A stretch of 64,000 bases of DNA from Leptodactylus fallax. Its lineage: Eukaryota; Chordata; Amphibia; Anura; Leptodactylidae. The translations under genes and the position numbers were made by a program. A model generated the notes under the pieces. The model saw only the letters and a program-made list of their open reading frames with translations, did not search any database and was not told the DNA's origin. Positions within the stretch are counted from its first letter, which is position 1. Every line of letters starts with the position of its first letter. The stretch covers positions 1,798,001-1,862,000 of the forward strand of contig CAMRHE010000330.1 of assembly GCA_947044405.1 (NCBI GenBank), given 5' to 3'. Below, one piece after another: positions 42,562-55,297 of this stretch.

Positions 42562-42990
42562 ACCTGGTTGTGTAAAATGTTTTTTTTTGGTGTGTCTTAC
42601 TATATTAATACTGCTCTAAGGTTAGTTATTTGCATGTGTATGTGTGTAGAACGTAATATAGTTTGTGTGCTAGGTCTCATGCCTGAATGTATTTAAGATC
42701 TGCATCACACAGATCTCAGATATGCACCATGCATACCCATATATAAAATAAAATACATTTTTCTATTCAAAGACAGTAAACTAAGGCTCAGCTAAAAGCG
42801 ATATTTGCATTGATTAAGAGAAAACTCACTTTGATGTAGTGCAAAGGACAATACAGTTCTGTTTTGCGCACTGTATTGTGCACGAAAATGCATGTTAAAT
42901 GTGCATGATGCCAAAAACTGGATGGGCGATATTTCATATGGCAGTAGGGTGGGCCCCTAGAATTAATCCCACTGGTGGGCCCTAGGCACC
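42562..42990. other. 3' non-coding part of the large hAT
   Basis: Non-coding sequence between the transposase relic and the right terminus. It contains AATAAAATAAAA near 42,744 as possible polyadenylation signals, and a subterminal GGGCCC hairpin from about 42,950. Confidence 0.5.
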
Positions 42991-43109
42991 CCAGTCCGAC
43001 CCTGGATGGTCCGAAACATTCAGAGCAAAGGAGTTAACCTCCCTATACCAGAGCCCTAATATTTATATGGCTCAGCCATGGTTGCCATTGTGTGATTCAT
43101 TGAGTAATC

Positions 43110-44190
43110 ACTTATAAATGTTAACAGGTCCCCACTACCTCTCTGCTTCATGAGCCGAGTGCTGATGTTGTAAGAGACAGCCAATGTTGTCCTAAGCTTC
43201 ATTTGTCTGTATAAACTGTTAATGTTGAATGTATTTCTGTGATTCTGTTCCTTTAAGACAGCAGCCATTGTAATTGTGACATGATGCTGGAGAGACACCC
43301 CCCCCCCCCTTTTTATGTCAGCCTGTCTGTTCTGCAGACAGAGTGTGAGCAGAGAAGCAGGAAGTGACGAGAACAGAGAGCAGCAGCCATCTTGGCAAGA
43401 GAGAAGACAGGTGTCTATGTTGTGTTCACCTGATGTGGAGATTTTTCTGTACAGCTAAGCTGTATCTTGGTCCAGAGACAAACAGAGTGTAAAGAGACAA
43501 CAGGACTAGTGAGTCCACGTGAAAGGAACTGTGCTCAGTGGCTGATCAGTGAGACTGACATTGTGGCTGTGTATATGGATACCACAGATAGAGACTCGCA
43601 GTGCTGTTGACGTACTGGACAGTAACTGCTAAATCCCGCCTCACATCCCAGCTCAGTGTATGGATTCGGCAGGACTGTCAGTGTGCTGAGTGGAATCTGC
43701 TGTTGGATTACATTGCATTCAGTTGGTTTCCCTGTCTGTTAAAGAGGACTTCATTTCTCCCAAGATCCTGATAACCGTGAGGAGAGGACGCTTCACTATA
43801 AAAGAAAGGACCGACTTTGGGCCCCACCGCGCGCTTCTACGGACTGTAAGCGATCCACCTGGACCACTGGGGAAAAGGGGGTGCACCCAAATGTGAAGTC
43901 AGGGTCAGTTAGGGATAGTTTTGAGTATATTGTTCATTCAGTGTCCATACTGTAGAAGTGGACAGTGTAAAAGTAGAAACCATTGCAGAATTTGCCTTGA
44001 AATTGTTCATGCTATATTGTATATTTTGCTTGCCTTTATCCCTGTCATTTTACCTTTAACTAGCCTTTATTAACTTATAGTAAATATATTTTTTTTTTTC
44101 TTGAACTACCGCGTGTGCGTTCATTTCTGGTTGCGGAGTCCAAACCACCTGCCTTGCTCTCGGTTCACAATGTCACAGCAGGCCCCAGAG
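43110..44190 (+). repeat. LTR-like block (candidate solo LTR)
   Basis: About 1.1 kb of less AT-rich DNA has a TATA box (ACTATAAAAGAAAGG, near 43,795), GC-rich sequence after it, AGTAAATATATTT followed by GCGTGTGCGTTC (possible poly(A) signal and GU-rich element, about 44,080-44,120), and an end in TCACA. That order suits U3-R-U5. Against it, I could not define matching TG/CA ends with a target duplication, nor a second copy. It could instead be the promoter and first exon of an unknown gene or repeat, since GTGGTGAGT near 44,200 could be a splice donor. Confidence 0.3.
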
Positions 44191-44972
44191 AAGAGTGGTG
44201 AGTACTCAGTGCAGCTTACCACTCACTCCCCGGGGTGCCTGTAACTGCAATGAGCAACTCCACCAGTAATGACTGAATTGCTCATTGTGCTTGTAAAGCA
44301 AGGATGATGCCCAGAGTAGACAGTGGATCTTACCGTGGGGTGATCCCTAAGGGGTTACGCGTGCCACAGGTTGAAAGCCACTGCTCTACGTGAACTGTCG
44401 CAGTACACAAACTTTGAGGATTTTACTACTGACTTCTGTTCCTGTGAAAAAGACCTCAACATCAACCATGAATTGCAAACTAATTTTATTCCCTTAGTTT
44501 AATCAATATTCATTGCTTCTTGCTAACAGATTTTACTAAATAATTTTTGAATTTTAAATTTTTGCTCCATAGGGGTGCTGCAGCGTTTGATCTGTTTTTA
44601 AAGCAGTTTTCCAAGCCAAAAAAGAAGTAAATGCAAAAAAGACAAAAATAGTATCTGCTTTTTTATATTTTCTTTTCTCTTATGATCCACAACTAATTTT
44701 GGATTTAGAGACTGTATCAGAAATTCTGTCTGTGTGATAACATAAGTTTAGCTTAATAACATGTAGAACTCTGTATTTTTCCCAGTGGTCTTACATTTTA
44801 TATACCTGTTGAAAAGTTTTTGACATCTTTTGACCTCTTTACTCAACATATCAAACGCCTTCAGATTATCTTCAATGAAAAAATAATTTACTTTATATAA
44901 AACTATCATCATCCACAATATCCCCCCCCAAGTATGCTAGATAACTAACAAGGCAGGGAAGAAGGTCATGTT
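44191..44972. other. No confident feature
   Basis: Contains GCCACAGGTTGAAAGCCACTGC near 44,365, which resembles one end of a hAT-type MITE read on the minus strand. Otherwise unassigned. Confidence 0.35.
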
Positions 44973-45140
44973 TAGAGATGGGTGAACCTCTCAAGATTTG
45001 TTTTTTTTTTCGGGTTTGGATGGTTCTGGACCAAGATTTGTACTGGGTTGAACAAGTTCAGTACAAACCACAACTTAACTTGGCTTAAAACATAGTGTAG
45101 AACACTGTAAGGGCTTCTAGAAACCTATCTATATAACATA

Positions 45141-46524
<1,384 letters not shown>

Positions 46525-46734
46525 ACCTAGGAACCTATCTATAAAACATAGTGTAGAACACTGTCAGGGCTCCTAGGAACCTATCTATAAAACATAGTGT
46601 AGAACACTGTCAGGGCTCCTAGGAACCTATCTATAAAACATAGTGTAGAACACTGTCAGGGCGCCTAGGAACCTATCTATAAAACATAGTGTAGAACACT
46701 GTCAGGGTGCCTAGGAACCTATCTATTCATTTTC

Positions 46735-47600
46735 TAGCTCTGTAAGGCAAACGCAGCCAAAGTTATGTCAAAGTGAAATTGACATGTATGTCTATGGAAA
46801 ATCAGATGGTAAGCAATGGATACAAAGCCAGAGTTTAACCATACACTGCGTAGAAACTCACTTTTATGCATTTTAAAATTTAAAACACTCCAAAATGTAC
46901 CCTTTTTTGTGGGAAAAGGTGCTTGCCCATGTTTTTTTTTATACAAACATGATGATAAAATTACAAAAACATTGTATGGTGTTATAGAAAAAAATTAGCC
47001 TGTTTAGATGGCCTGTAAGAGCTACTTGTCTTGTTGTTATTTGGGAGACAAATTTGTGTCTGTGAGCCACCTGTAACGTGATGAAGAATTGGCTTTCCAA
47101 AACAAAAAGACAGCAAAAATGATCCCTTCATAGGAACCAACACAGTGGAACCAACAATGTAGTATAGTGGAATGTGATGGACCAGGCCGCAGGATATATC
47201 TGGCTGAGTGGTGGCAGTGATGGTAGCTGTGGTAACATGAGTGGCAGTTTGGCTTGGAATAATGTGATGGGCCATAAGAGATGTTAATTCTCAGCAAGTA
47301 CAACAATCCAGATGCTACTGGCGGTGCCACCAAAACCAGAGGTGCTGTTGCCACCCACATACTTATTGTTAGTACTTGCATAAGTGCTTCCTCTTTCATG
47401 TCATTTTACTGCATACTACATATTATGTTTTTATAGTGATTGGCAACAATTCTGAAACAGTGTATGTCTTTTTCTTTTTTAAGAAAAGCAGTAAGCACTA
47501 AAAGGGTGACCTGGTCAGTAAGTTTTAGACTAGTCAGCTTGTTTTTTTTTTTTTGTTTTTTTATTTGCTGCTACAAAGGTGGCAGTTTGTATGCATATAT
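46735..47600. other. Interior of hAT copy C, unassigned
   Basis: Non-coding sequence with no recognisable domain. The 120- and 97-codon minus-strand frames near 47.0-47.4 kb are not supported as genes. Confidence 0.4.
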
Positions 47601-47602
47601 GC

Positions 47603-47627
47603 ATAGATAGATAGATAGATAGATAGG
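47603..47627. repeat. (GATA)n microsatellite
   Basis: About six perfect ATAG units. Confidence 0.9.
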
Positions 47628-48092
47628 GTAACCAAACAAAAACAAACCTTAACAAACAGAGATTTTTCAGATTAGCAGAATGCATCACAAATTGGGTGAG
47701 CAAAAAAAAAAAAAAAAAACCCTTAATAAATGGAAATTTTTCAGGTTAGCGCAGGCTGCAAGAATGTTTATAGGGTGAGCAATACAAAAAACCTTAACGT
47801 TGATTTTTTCAGATCAGCAGGGTGTGTCACACTGTTAATTGGCGCAGATGGAATCAGTGTTTTGCTGTTAGAACAGCAATTTGTATGTATTTAACAAGAA
47901 CTGTTGCCCAAAAAAACTTTGTTTAGTTTAGTTTAAACTTTTATTTAGCTTAGTTTAAAAACAAACAAGTTAGAATATTCGGGTCAAACTCAAATGAATC
48001 GGTTTGCCCATCTCTAGTCATGGTGTTCAGTTGATTAAATATTTACTTTAGTATAGAGACACAGACAATCAATGAAAATTGCAACAATGGGT

Positions 48093-48295
48093 GAAATTAC
48101 TACTATATCTACACCAGAAAAATGGTGTAAATATGGTGCATTGTTGCCGCACAGTTATAATTTGTGTCAAAGATGCGGCACTTTTCTGTTTCTGTGCCCC
48201 ACAGAAAATGAGCAGGGTGGAGCATGGATCAAGGCAGGGCGGATATGCCTTAGCCCATCAGATTTACTATAGTTTACACCAGAAAACTGGCATAT
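48093..48295. repeat. MITE fragment with mirrored CACCAGAAAA words
   Basis: ACTATATCTACACCAGAAAA and ACTATAGTTTACACCAGAAAA mark the two sides, with GTGCCCCAC inside. Relatives appear at 57.6-57.8 kb. Ends not defined. Confidence 0.35.
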
Positions 48296-48296
48296 A

Positions 48297-49235
48297 ATTA
48301 ATAATAATAATAATAATACATTTTATTTATATAGCGCCAACATATTCCGCAGCACTGTACAATTTGTAGGGTTCAAGTACAGACAAAAAAGATACATTAC
48401 AAAGAAATAGTCAATTCACACAAAGGGACTGAGGGCCCTGCTCGCAAGAGCTTACAATCTATGAAGTAGAGGGGGTGACAAAAGAGGTAGCAGGGGCGGC
48501 ATCGGAGGTAGCATTGCTTATACAATGGTCAGACAATTCTGTAATAGAGGTTACTGTCATTACACATATATAAAGCTGTATGAGCCATCACCAGTCGTGT
48601 CCTTTAATGTGCAGATGGTGCCTGGACATATAAAGTTAGTCTGATACGGCATCATATCCTGTGAAGTAATGCGGGAGCGTGAACAGAGGAGGGTACGTTT
48701 TAGGGAATCTAACTAGGAAGGGTTTACATTAGGAGTTGTGATAGGCTTTTCTGAAAAGATATGTCTTTAGTTTGCGCTTGAAGCTGTGGAAATTGATGGT
48801 TAATCTTATAGTCCGAGATAGAGAATTCCAGGGAAGTGGTGCAACTTGGTAGAAGTCTTGTATACGAGCATGGGAGATTTTGATAATAAAGTATGTTAGT
48901 CTTAGGTCATTGAGTGAACGGAGAATACGGGTTGGGTGACAGAGATGAGGGAGGAAATGTAGGGAGGTGCAGCATTATGGAGAACCTTGTGGATGAGGGT
49001 GATAAGTTTATATTGTATTCTGTATTGAATAGGCAGCCAAAGTAGTGACTGACTCAGGCCGGAGGCATCACGGTAGCGTCTAGACTGATAGATGAGCCTG
49101 GCCGCCGCATTCAGAATAGATTGTAGAGGGGAGAGTTTAGTAAGGGGAAGACCGATTAGTAAGGAGTTACAGTAGTCAAGGCGAGAGTGAATCAGGGCAA
49201 CAATAAGTGTCTTTAGTGTATCTCTGGTAAGGAAA
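48297..49235 (-). mobile_element. CR1/L2-like LINE, 3' end with ORF2 C-terminus
   Basis: On the minus strand the conserved C-terminal region of Jockey/CR1/L2-group ORF2 is readable from about 49,232. It gives LIHSRLDYCNSLLIGLP, then LQSILNAAARLIYQSRR, then WLPIQYRIQYKLITLIHKV. A frame change near 48,925 follows, then FHSFKRKLKTYLFRKAYHNS and a stop at about 48,733. The 3' UTR includes TAGATTGTAAGCTCTTGCG and ends GGCGCTATATAAATAAAATG, followed by (TTA)n. That tail also appears in the 37.7-kb repeat. The copy is 5' truncated and frameshifted. Confidence 0.75.
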
Positions 49236-49539
49236 TGGCATGAGGTTTATCTGAAACCGTGACTGACATAGATTACTATACTGGTGGACATGATCTCCAG
49301 AGATACAGCAGAATGATTAAGAGGCCAGAGTCTCTACATAAGTCTGGTCCATCTCATGCCAGTGGGGTGAATTGTTGGAGAAATACCTGATTCTTGGATT
49401 CTCTGCATCGGCAGGATAGTAGACACACTATTGCACAGGTAGCACGGTGGCAAACTGAAACTGCCCATGGACACCAGTATTCAGACACTTCGCTAAATAC
49501 AGATTTTTCTTAGCAACAGAAATCTAAAGATAGGTTGAT

Positions 49540-49585
49540 GAAGAATGTTGGGGCTATAGAAATAAAGTTATTATTATTATTATCA
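49540..49585 (+). repeat. Second LINE/SINE tail and (TTA)n, plus orientation
   Basis: GTTGGGGCTATAGAAATAAAG followed by TTATTATTATTA is a degenerate version of the LINE 3' tail at 48.3 kb in the opposite direction. The two tails together mimic terminal inverted repeats. Confidence 0.45.
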
Positions 49586-50100
49586 CAGTTTAGAAGCGAT
49601 TTTATCACAAAAAAAGCATAATTGTTTAATAAAATATATTGTAAAGTTCCTTAAAATCATCTGCTTTATACAAATATAAAAAGTACCCAAATTAAAGTTA
49701 CAAGAAAACATTGCTATATTTTTTTTTTTTTTTTTTATAAATCTCAACACACATGAAGACCAATTACGTTTAGATGAAGGCCATGATGACAATGATTAAA
49801 ATAATTATATCCCCTCAAAGTTACTAATACTAATGAAGTCTATGTGCTTTAAGATCAAGGGTTAATACAGTATATGGCAAATTATTTTTAAATCACAAAT
49901 CAGTGTCAAGACAGAAAACAGAAATACTGTAATTAATCTGCTTTTAATATATTGAAAAATCAGATAATTATCAAATCATGGACCATTATAGTTAGAGCAG
50001 TGGCATGTGAAAAATAATCTTCTTAGCCTTAATCATATGGAAGAGTAAATATAGCAATTATTTTAATTATTATAAGAAAGTAAACATTCGATAGATACTG
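49586..50100. other. No recognisable feature
   Basis: AT-rich sequence with a poly-T tract of about 20 at 49,718. Confidence 0.5.
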
Positions 50101-50104
50101 TAGA

Positions 50105-50106
50105 TG

Positions 50107-50147
<41 letters not shown>

Positions 50148-50148
50148 T
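50105..50148. repeat. (GATA)n microsatellite
   Basis: About eleven perfect GATA units, the longest simple repeat of this motif in the window. Confidence 0.95.
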
Positions 50149-50745
50149 AGACAACTATTCTTTCTTATGTCTCCCCACTCCTCTATATTGTTGCACACAC
50201 AGTTCAGCCGAGCATGCATGCATTCCGAGGGAGTGAAGCAGCCATTGTCAGGCACTCATGAAACCCAACGTAAGGCTGTAGCTACCTAGGGTCAAACCAT
50301 GGAGCATGTTGAACGCCACCTGTGATACAAAGCCCAGACATCACAAAAGTTCCTCTTCCCAGAATATCAAAATGGGAAAAGTGCCAACAGGTATACAATA
50401 TAATATTGCAGAGTATTTGGACACTACTGAAAAACAGCACTCAGAGTACACTTAAATGGTCACTAACTTTTCATACAAGTTAGTCTCAATTAATAGAGCA
50501 TGTAATTTTAGATCAGAATGTAATGCAGTTTAATTTAAAATGTGGTTGCTTCTTGCCTGAAAAAACTTTCTAAAGTTCCTGCCACTAGGTGTCTCCCTTC
50601 TAACTAATTTGCAGTTCACTCCCTGTTGCTACACACACCAAATCTTGCTTGTGAAGAATAAATTTACTTTAATTACACATATATCCGTAACAGAAAAAAT
50701 GTTTCACAAATATGTTTAGAAAAATGCCATGTAAATTAGTAGTTG
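50149..50745. other. No recognisable feature
   Basis: Unassigned AT-rich sequence. Confidence 0.4.
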
Positions 50746-50749
50746 AAAA

Positions 50750-50880
50750 AAGTGGAATTGTAGGTCACAAAACTGCAACGTTTCAGTCGACGGACCTTCA
50801 TCCGGCTAGATCCATAACCACTATGCAGGAGGTTTAATGGTGTGACACAAGCAAGATTTGGTGTGTGCACCACCACCATT
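50750..50880 (-). mobile_element. Penelope-like fragment with degenerate hammerhead motif
   Basis: The minus strand reads GGATGAAGGTCCGTCGACTG followed by AAACGTTGCAG. GATGA, a 3-bp GTC/GAC stem and TGAAAC are placed as in hammerhead ribozymes, but the CUGAUGA core is altered. The phrase CAACGTTTCAGTCGACGG (plus strand) is typical of Penelope-like pseudo-LTRs as I remember them. No coding sequence. Confidence 0.4.
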
Positions 50881-51076
50881 AATCGGAAGTGTGCGGTACT
50901 AGTGATATTTTCTGCACTCCCTGTTGTTAGGCAAGTTTCATCTCCATAGATGCAAGACAAGTTCACAGTAAGTGGAGGGGAAGGGTTGATTCTCCTTTCA
51001 GCATATCTGCAAACTGCAGACTCTGTGCAAAGGAATGAGCACTCTGCAAATCTCACATCTTACAATGTAAGAAAAG

Positions 51077-51254
51077 CAGGGGCGTAGCTATAGGGGGTGC
51101 ATCAGTAGCAGTTGCTAGTAGGTTTTGGATCCTGGGGGGTCCCAAAGGACTCTTGACCACATAAAATATAACTCTATTCTAAATGGTACAAGTTATCTAG
51201 GGGCCCCATTACATATTTTGGATTTGGGCCCAGGAGCTTTAAGTTACACCTCTA
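51077..51254. mobile_element. hAT MITE with 8-bp duplication
   Basis: AAGAAAAG flanks both sides (51069-51076, 51255-51262). The ends CAGGGGCGTAGCT and (reverse complement) TAGAGGTGTAACT are imperfect TIRs. 178 bp, non-coding. Confidence 0.75.
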
Positions 51255-51269
51255 AAGAAAAGTCTTCTA

Positions 51270-52365
51270 CAGCACGCAGCTTTATTGACTGTTCTCATAG
51301 ACTGCTATTTTCTTGCGTTATGCCTGCATGTATTTGCAGTTAAGTGTTCCTGGGTCTCCTATATTATGCTCATTGGGCTTTTCTCAGCTGGCAGAATTTC
51401 ATGTAAACAAACCAAACTAGTTATAAGTGATAGGGAAGGGGGGTGGCGCTCCTTATTATACACCATATGCCTCAGAGACAAATGCAAAATGTGTTTCAGC
51501 CATAATGTGATTATTATCAGCAGAAAAGCTGAGAGGACAACATGTATGACTGCCCAACAAAACCCTACAGATATTTCAACGTTTCATGAAAATTTAGGTA
51601 CCCTTTAACTATTTTTACAAGCACATCATATATAACATACTAGGCTTATCTATGTTACATGAAACAACAAAGATATACAGAATATCAAATGTCTTTTTAC
51701 AGAATACTTTTCTGGAGCTAAATAAGTGTTTATCTTGAGTAGTGACATGTTTGTCATATGTTGCCCTAACAAGTACCAGGGCTACCTATTACTCGGTCGT
51801 TTTTTGCCATCTTATATATCTATTCTGTTTTTTAATGTTTTCACAATGTTAAGTATCCTGAATGCAGATTGTAAAGTGAAGACTCAGTTACAAACATGAT
51901 CACATTTTCTAATCTAGATAAAAAAGTCATTTCTTTTGTACAATGTTGTAATTAATCCTTTTCTGTTTTCCCTGTCTGTATAGTACAATATAAATATAGG
52001 TTGCCTTTGACAGACTGACTTTTACAGGTGAATAATTATAATGATAATTGTAGGTTATACAAATTACTAGAACAGCCTTTCAACATTGCGAAAAAGAAGA
52101 CTTGTAGTTTGTATGTGTCTTGTTTTTTTGTTCTAGGGTGCATCCAATCGCTTCCAGCGTGACCTAAAAATAATATATCCTGTAAGCGAGTCTGATCTGT
52201 GCTAGATGTAGACGATCCTGTGACATTTAACCCTAAAGATACTGATAAAGAATTGTGTTAGATATCTTGGCATTATTTGCAATATCAGATTTTGATATGA
52301 AAATACTTTATATGGTATGGTATTTTTATAATGATCTAATATTGTGTTGTTTGGCTGACCATTAG
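51270..52365. other. No recognisable feature
   Basis: AT-rich sequence without recognised repeats or domains. The 107-codon frame at 51,285-51,608 is unsupported. Confidence 0.45.
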
Positions 52366-52370
52366 GCGTT

Positions 52371-52485
52371 GGGCAGAATGGTGGCTCAGTGGTTAGCACT
52401 ATTGCCTTGCAGTCCTGGGACGGAATACAACAACATCTGCTTGGAGTTTGTATGTTCTTTATGTGTTTGCATGGATTTCCAACAA
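52371..52485 (+). mobile_element. tRNA-headed SINE, truncated
   Basis: GGGCAGAATGGTGGCTCAGTGGTTAGCAC begins the unit (quoted in part: TGGCTCAGTGGTTAGCAC). It resembles a pol III box A, followed by CCTTGCAGTCCTGGGACGGA where box B is expected but degenerate. The body GAGTTTGTATGTTCTTTATG is typical of anuran SINEs whose tail is the GCGCTATATAA type. The tail is missing here. Confidence 0.6.
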
Positions 52486-52489
52486 AAAT

Positions 52490-53430
52490 ATATATAGGTA
52501 TATATACGTAAATTGGCCATGTATAAAACAACTGACCCAACTGTGGGTGTTGGGGATGAGCGCCTGTATGACAGCCACTAACTCCCTACTCCACAATGCT
52601 TAGTTGTGTTAGAAAAGCTCACTACAAAAATGACCATATGTTTGTCAAATATATTTTTGTCAGTTTTGATGGCATGTGAACAGACTCATAGACATTCATG
52701 GGTTTTAACGGAGCAGTGCAACGGCAGTTCAAAAACTGTCATGTGAATAAGCCCTTTAAATGGACCTTCAATGGACCAGCATGTCCATTTTTCATGGATG
52801 TTAGGTCCGTGAAAAACAGCACTGTCATGTGAATATTTACTACATGTGCCAGGAAAGCTCTCCGTACCGCAAGTCAAATCTATCAGCATGCCCCCCTGTG
52901 GATATGCCATAAATATCTTTCGTGGGAAAACTCTTTTAACTCTTGCCCAACGTTCATTCTGTTTTGTTTGATGCTATTTGATTGTACAGTAAAAAGATAA
53001 ATCTAGTTCAACATAACATACAAGAAGATTACAGATAGAGAACTCACTCATCCAACTTCCCAGTAGGTGAAAGTCAGAGATAAATTTTTACGTCTATAAG
53101 ACTTGGTAGAGGTTTTGCTTATTAGCTCGATGTAATCAGATGAGCCAGGCAAATAGCTTTGATCAGCTGAGTCCCGGCTGGACTTCAATATTTACTCCAA
53201 GCATAAAACTGTAACGTTAGGATAATCAAAATGTATCACCCGCGCACACGGAACACAAAATGTTTGCTATTTAAATGTTCATTCCTCCTGTCATTTTAAT
53301 TCCATAACCCAATTTCAGAATGGTTTGCCTTGTATGTAATCTCCTGGATTTATATGTTTGTCTATTACCAATGGGTTGGCTAACCTTGTTCACCAATGAC
53401 ATTGTTAGATTAAGTTAAAAAAAAATCAAA
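52490..53430. other. No recognisable feature
   Basis: Unassigned sequence. A GTCCATTTTTCATGGATG/CCGTGAAAAACAGCACTGTC phrase near 52,790 recalls a MITE interior. Confidence 0.35.
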
Positions 53431-53439
53431 AAGAGAGTG

Positions 53440-53810
53440 TAACAATGTTTTGTGTTCATTTCTGTTGCTTTTTACAGTCAGAATAGTATAGCATGGGGAA
53501 GCGTGACCAGCCAGCAAGCGGAGCAGATGTGCAGGGACAGATCTCTTGCATTGGACCTTACTCCTACCAAAAAAAATCTGGTTTGGCCAACTTTGTTTCA
53601 CCCCAGGGCTTCCCTCTATATACATCCACCCAGCCCGGACTGGCGGGCCCTGGTGCTTCACATTATGGTTAAGATCAGCCAAAGTAAGACCGCTGACTTT
53701 TACACCACTCAAAAAATCTCAGGCGGATATCAACAAATATCTTAAAAAGCACTCTCTGATCCAAACTATACCTGCAGCAATACGGGAGTCTCATAGATGA
53801 GGGAAATACC
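53440..53810 (+). pseudogene. Possible 5' part of the L1-type relic
   Basis: Sequence immediately upstream of the L1 ORF2 relic, in the same orientation, with fragmented reading frames (for example ending AAIRESHR at 53,798). It might be part of ORF1 or the endonuclease, but no diagnostic motif is visible. Confidence 0.25.
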
Positions 53811-53814
53811 TTGG

Positions 53815-54985
53815 ATTCTACCTCAATGGTCTATCTTCTCTAAGGGCCTCCAAATAATAATCAAAAAAGCCCTTCAAGCGGTCATGAAGGAATTGGCTGA
53901 CATCAAACATTTTCATATCTAAACGATATGTGACACTATCTTCATCTCCTTCCATAGATAAAATATCTATTTCTGACCACACCCCTATGACTCTACAACT
54001 AGCGATATATTCCCATAGTTGTGACTGGAGGCTTAATGATATGTTGCTCTGTTCACACGAGGCAAGGCAGACCACAAAACAGGCCTTAACCCGCTATTTT
54101 AAAGAAAGCAGTACCCCTGACGTTCAGCCCAGTAAGATGTGGGAGGCACATAAATCTGGAAATAGAGGTGTCTTCCTCAGTTTAAGCAACTTCCGTAAGA
54201 AAGAAAGAGCCAAAGAAATCAATGCTTTACTCTCCCGCATCGCCCAGCTGGAATGTCAGCATAAAAGATCTGTAGATGAAAGGGTTCTCTAGGACCTAAT
54301 ACTGCGTAGAGAACAGGTTAAAGACTGCCTGCATCTGAAGGTGACCAAAGTCTATCTCTCTGCCTTACATGCATGGTAATAAGGGTGAAAACTTATGGCT
54401 TATATAGTAAAAGAAAAACATTCAAAGAACTTTATAGCTGAAATCACTTCAAAATCTGGGATTGGTTTCAAAGACACCTCAGGCATAGCCTTGGAATTTT
54501 GTACCTTTTACCAAGCCCTATATGACCTAACGGAGACTCCTGTTGAGCTGCAAGTCGTGTTGCTCTTATTCAGAGATTCCTCCAATCACTTATTTTGCCG
54601 TCTCTTCAAACCCAACAGCAGGAGGTACTCACTGCACCCTTCACTATGACCGAGTTACTGTCCACCCTTACCAGCTTCCCATTATAAGCACTTTAGTTCT
54701 ATTTTTCTATCCCACTTTCTACAAGTATGCAACATCATAGATGATATCAAGTGTTTTCCTCCCCAAGTATAAGAGGCCCGTATTTCAATCATTCCTAAAG
54801 ATGGCAAAGACCCGAACCAATGCGACAGTTATCGCCCTTTATGCCAAGTTGTTGGTGAACAGAATAAAATCCTTTCTACCAGAACTAATTAATCCTGAGC
54901 AAACGGGCTTTGTGCTGGGTTAAGAAGGTACACATAACACTTTACATATTTTACATTTGATCCAGTCTGCACGGTCTCTCGATTG
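53815..54985 (+). pseudogene. L1-type LINE ORF2 relic
   Basis: Readable blocks in several frames follow L1 ORF2 order. First is the end of the endonuclease (ISDHTPMTLQL, about 53,960). Next is the linker WRLNDMLL...MWEAHKSGNRGVFLSLSNFR (stretches near 54,025-54,190) with KKERAKEINALLSRIAQLE. Then comes the RT start with KLLVNRIKSFLPELINPEQTGFVLG (about 54,850-54,921; quoted as key words NRIKSFLPE and QTGFVLG). Multiple stops and frame changes show it is dead, and sequence after about 54,985 no longer matches. A 3' UTR and poly(A) are not seen. Confidence 0.75.
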
Positions 54986-55295
54986 GAACAAGTTTCTCAC
55001 TTGGAACTGTGTTCCTGTAATAAGTTTTGAGCCATCTGGCCACCGTGATATTCCTTCACAAGAGAGACCACGTGGAACTGCCTGTGGACTGACCCCACCT
55101 CACAGGAGAATCCGACCTCAATTGATAGACCCCTGACACCACAACACTCTTTTACCCTGTCAATTGGGATTTACCCTTTGACCGAAACTTGTTTAGTTCG
55201 TCTACTGCTTTATTGTTCATTGCCTTGACTGTTACAGTTTACTTATGTCACAAACCTTTCGCATTTTGCATGACACTGTCTATGATCTCTGACTA
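54986..55295. other. No recognisable feature
   Basis: Short unassigned stretch between the L1 relic and the Tc1 element. Confidence 0.4.
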
Positions 55296-55297
55296 TA

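Larger units (their letters stand above)
36344..43004 (+). mobile_element. 6.66-kb hAT transposon, heavily invaded
   Basis: The 14-bp ends CAGGGTCGGACTGG (36344) and CCAGTCCGACCCTG (ends 43004) are perfect inverted repeats. The exact 8-bp GATGGTCC flanks both (36336-36343, 43005-43012). An 8-bp duplication and CAGGG-type ends define hAT. Both subterminal regions have GGGCCCACC-containing hairpins. Inside, a CpG-rich promoter-like 5' region ends in a splice donor (36,600-36,750), and a decayed hAT transposase C-terminus lies at 42,343-42,561, followed by an AATAAAATAAAA tail (42,744). Later insertions include a Tc1-type element (38460-40026) and at least five MITE or SINE fragments. Confidence 0.88.

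Noticed and set aside
43056..43298. 80-codon minus-strand frame next to the large hAT
   Set aside because: No similarity to hAT or any other family by eye, and no supporting signals.
48297..49585. Apparent 1.28-kb DNA transposon with TAATAATAA...TATAGCGCCAAC inverted ends
   Set aside because: The minus strand between the ends reads as a LINE ORF2 C-terminus; the inverted ends are two LINE/SINE tails facing opposite ways.
52371..52445. Possible functional tRNA gene (TGGCTCAGTGGTTAGCAC)
   Set aside because: No cloverleaf, degenerate box B, and the body continues as SINE sequence.
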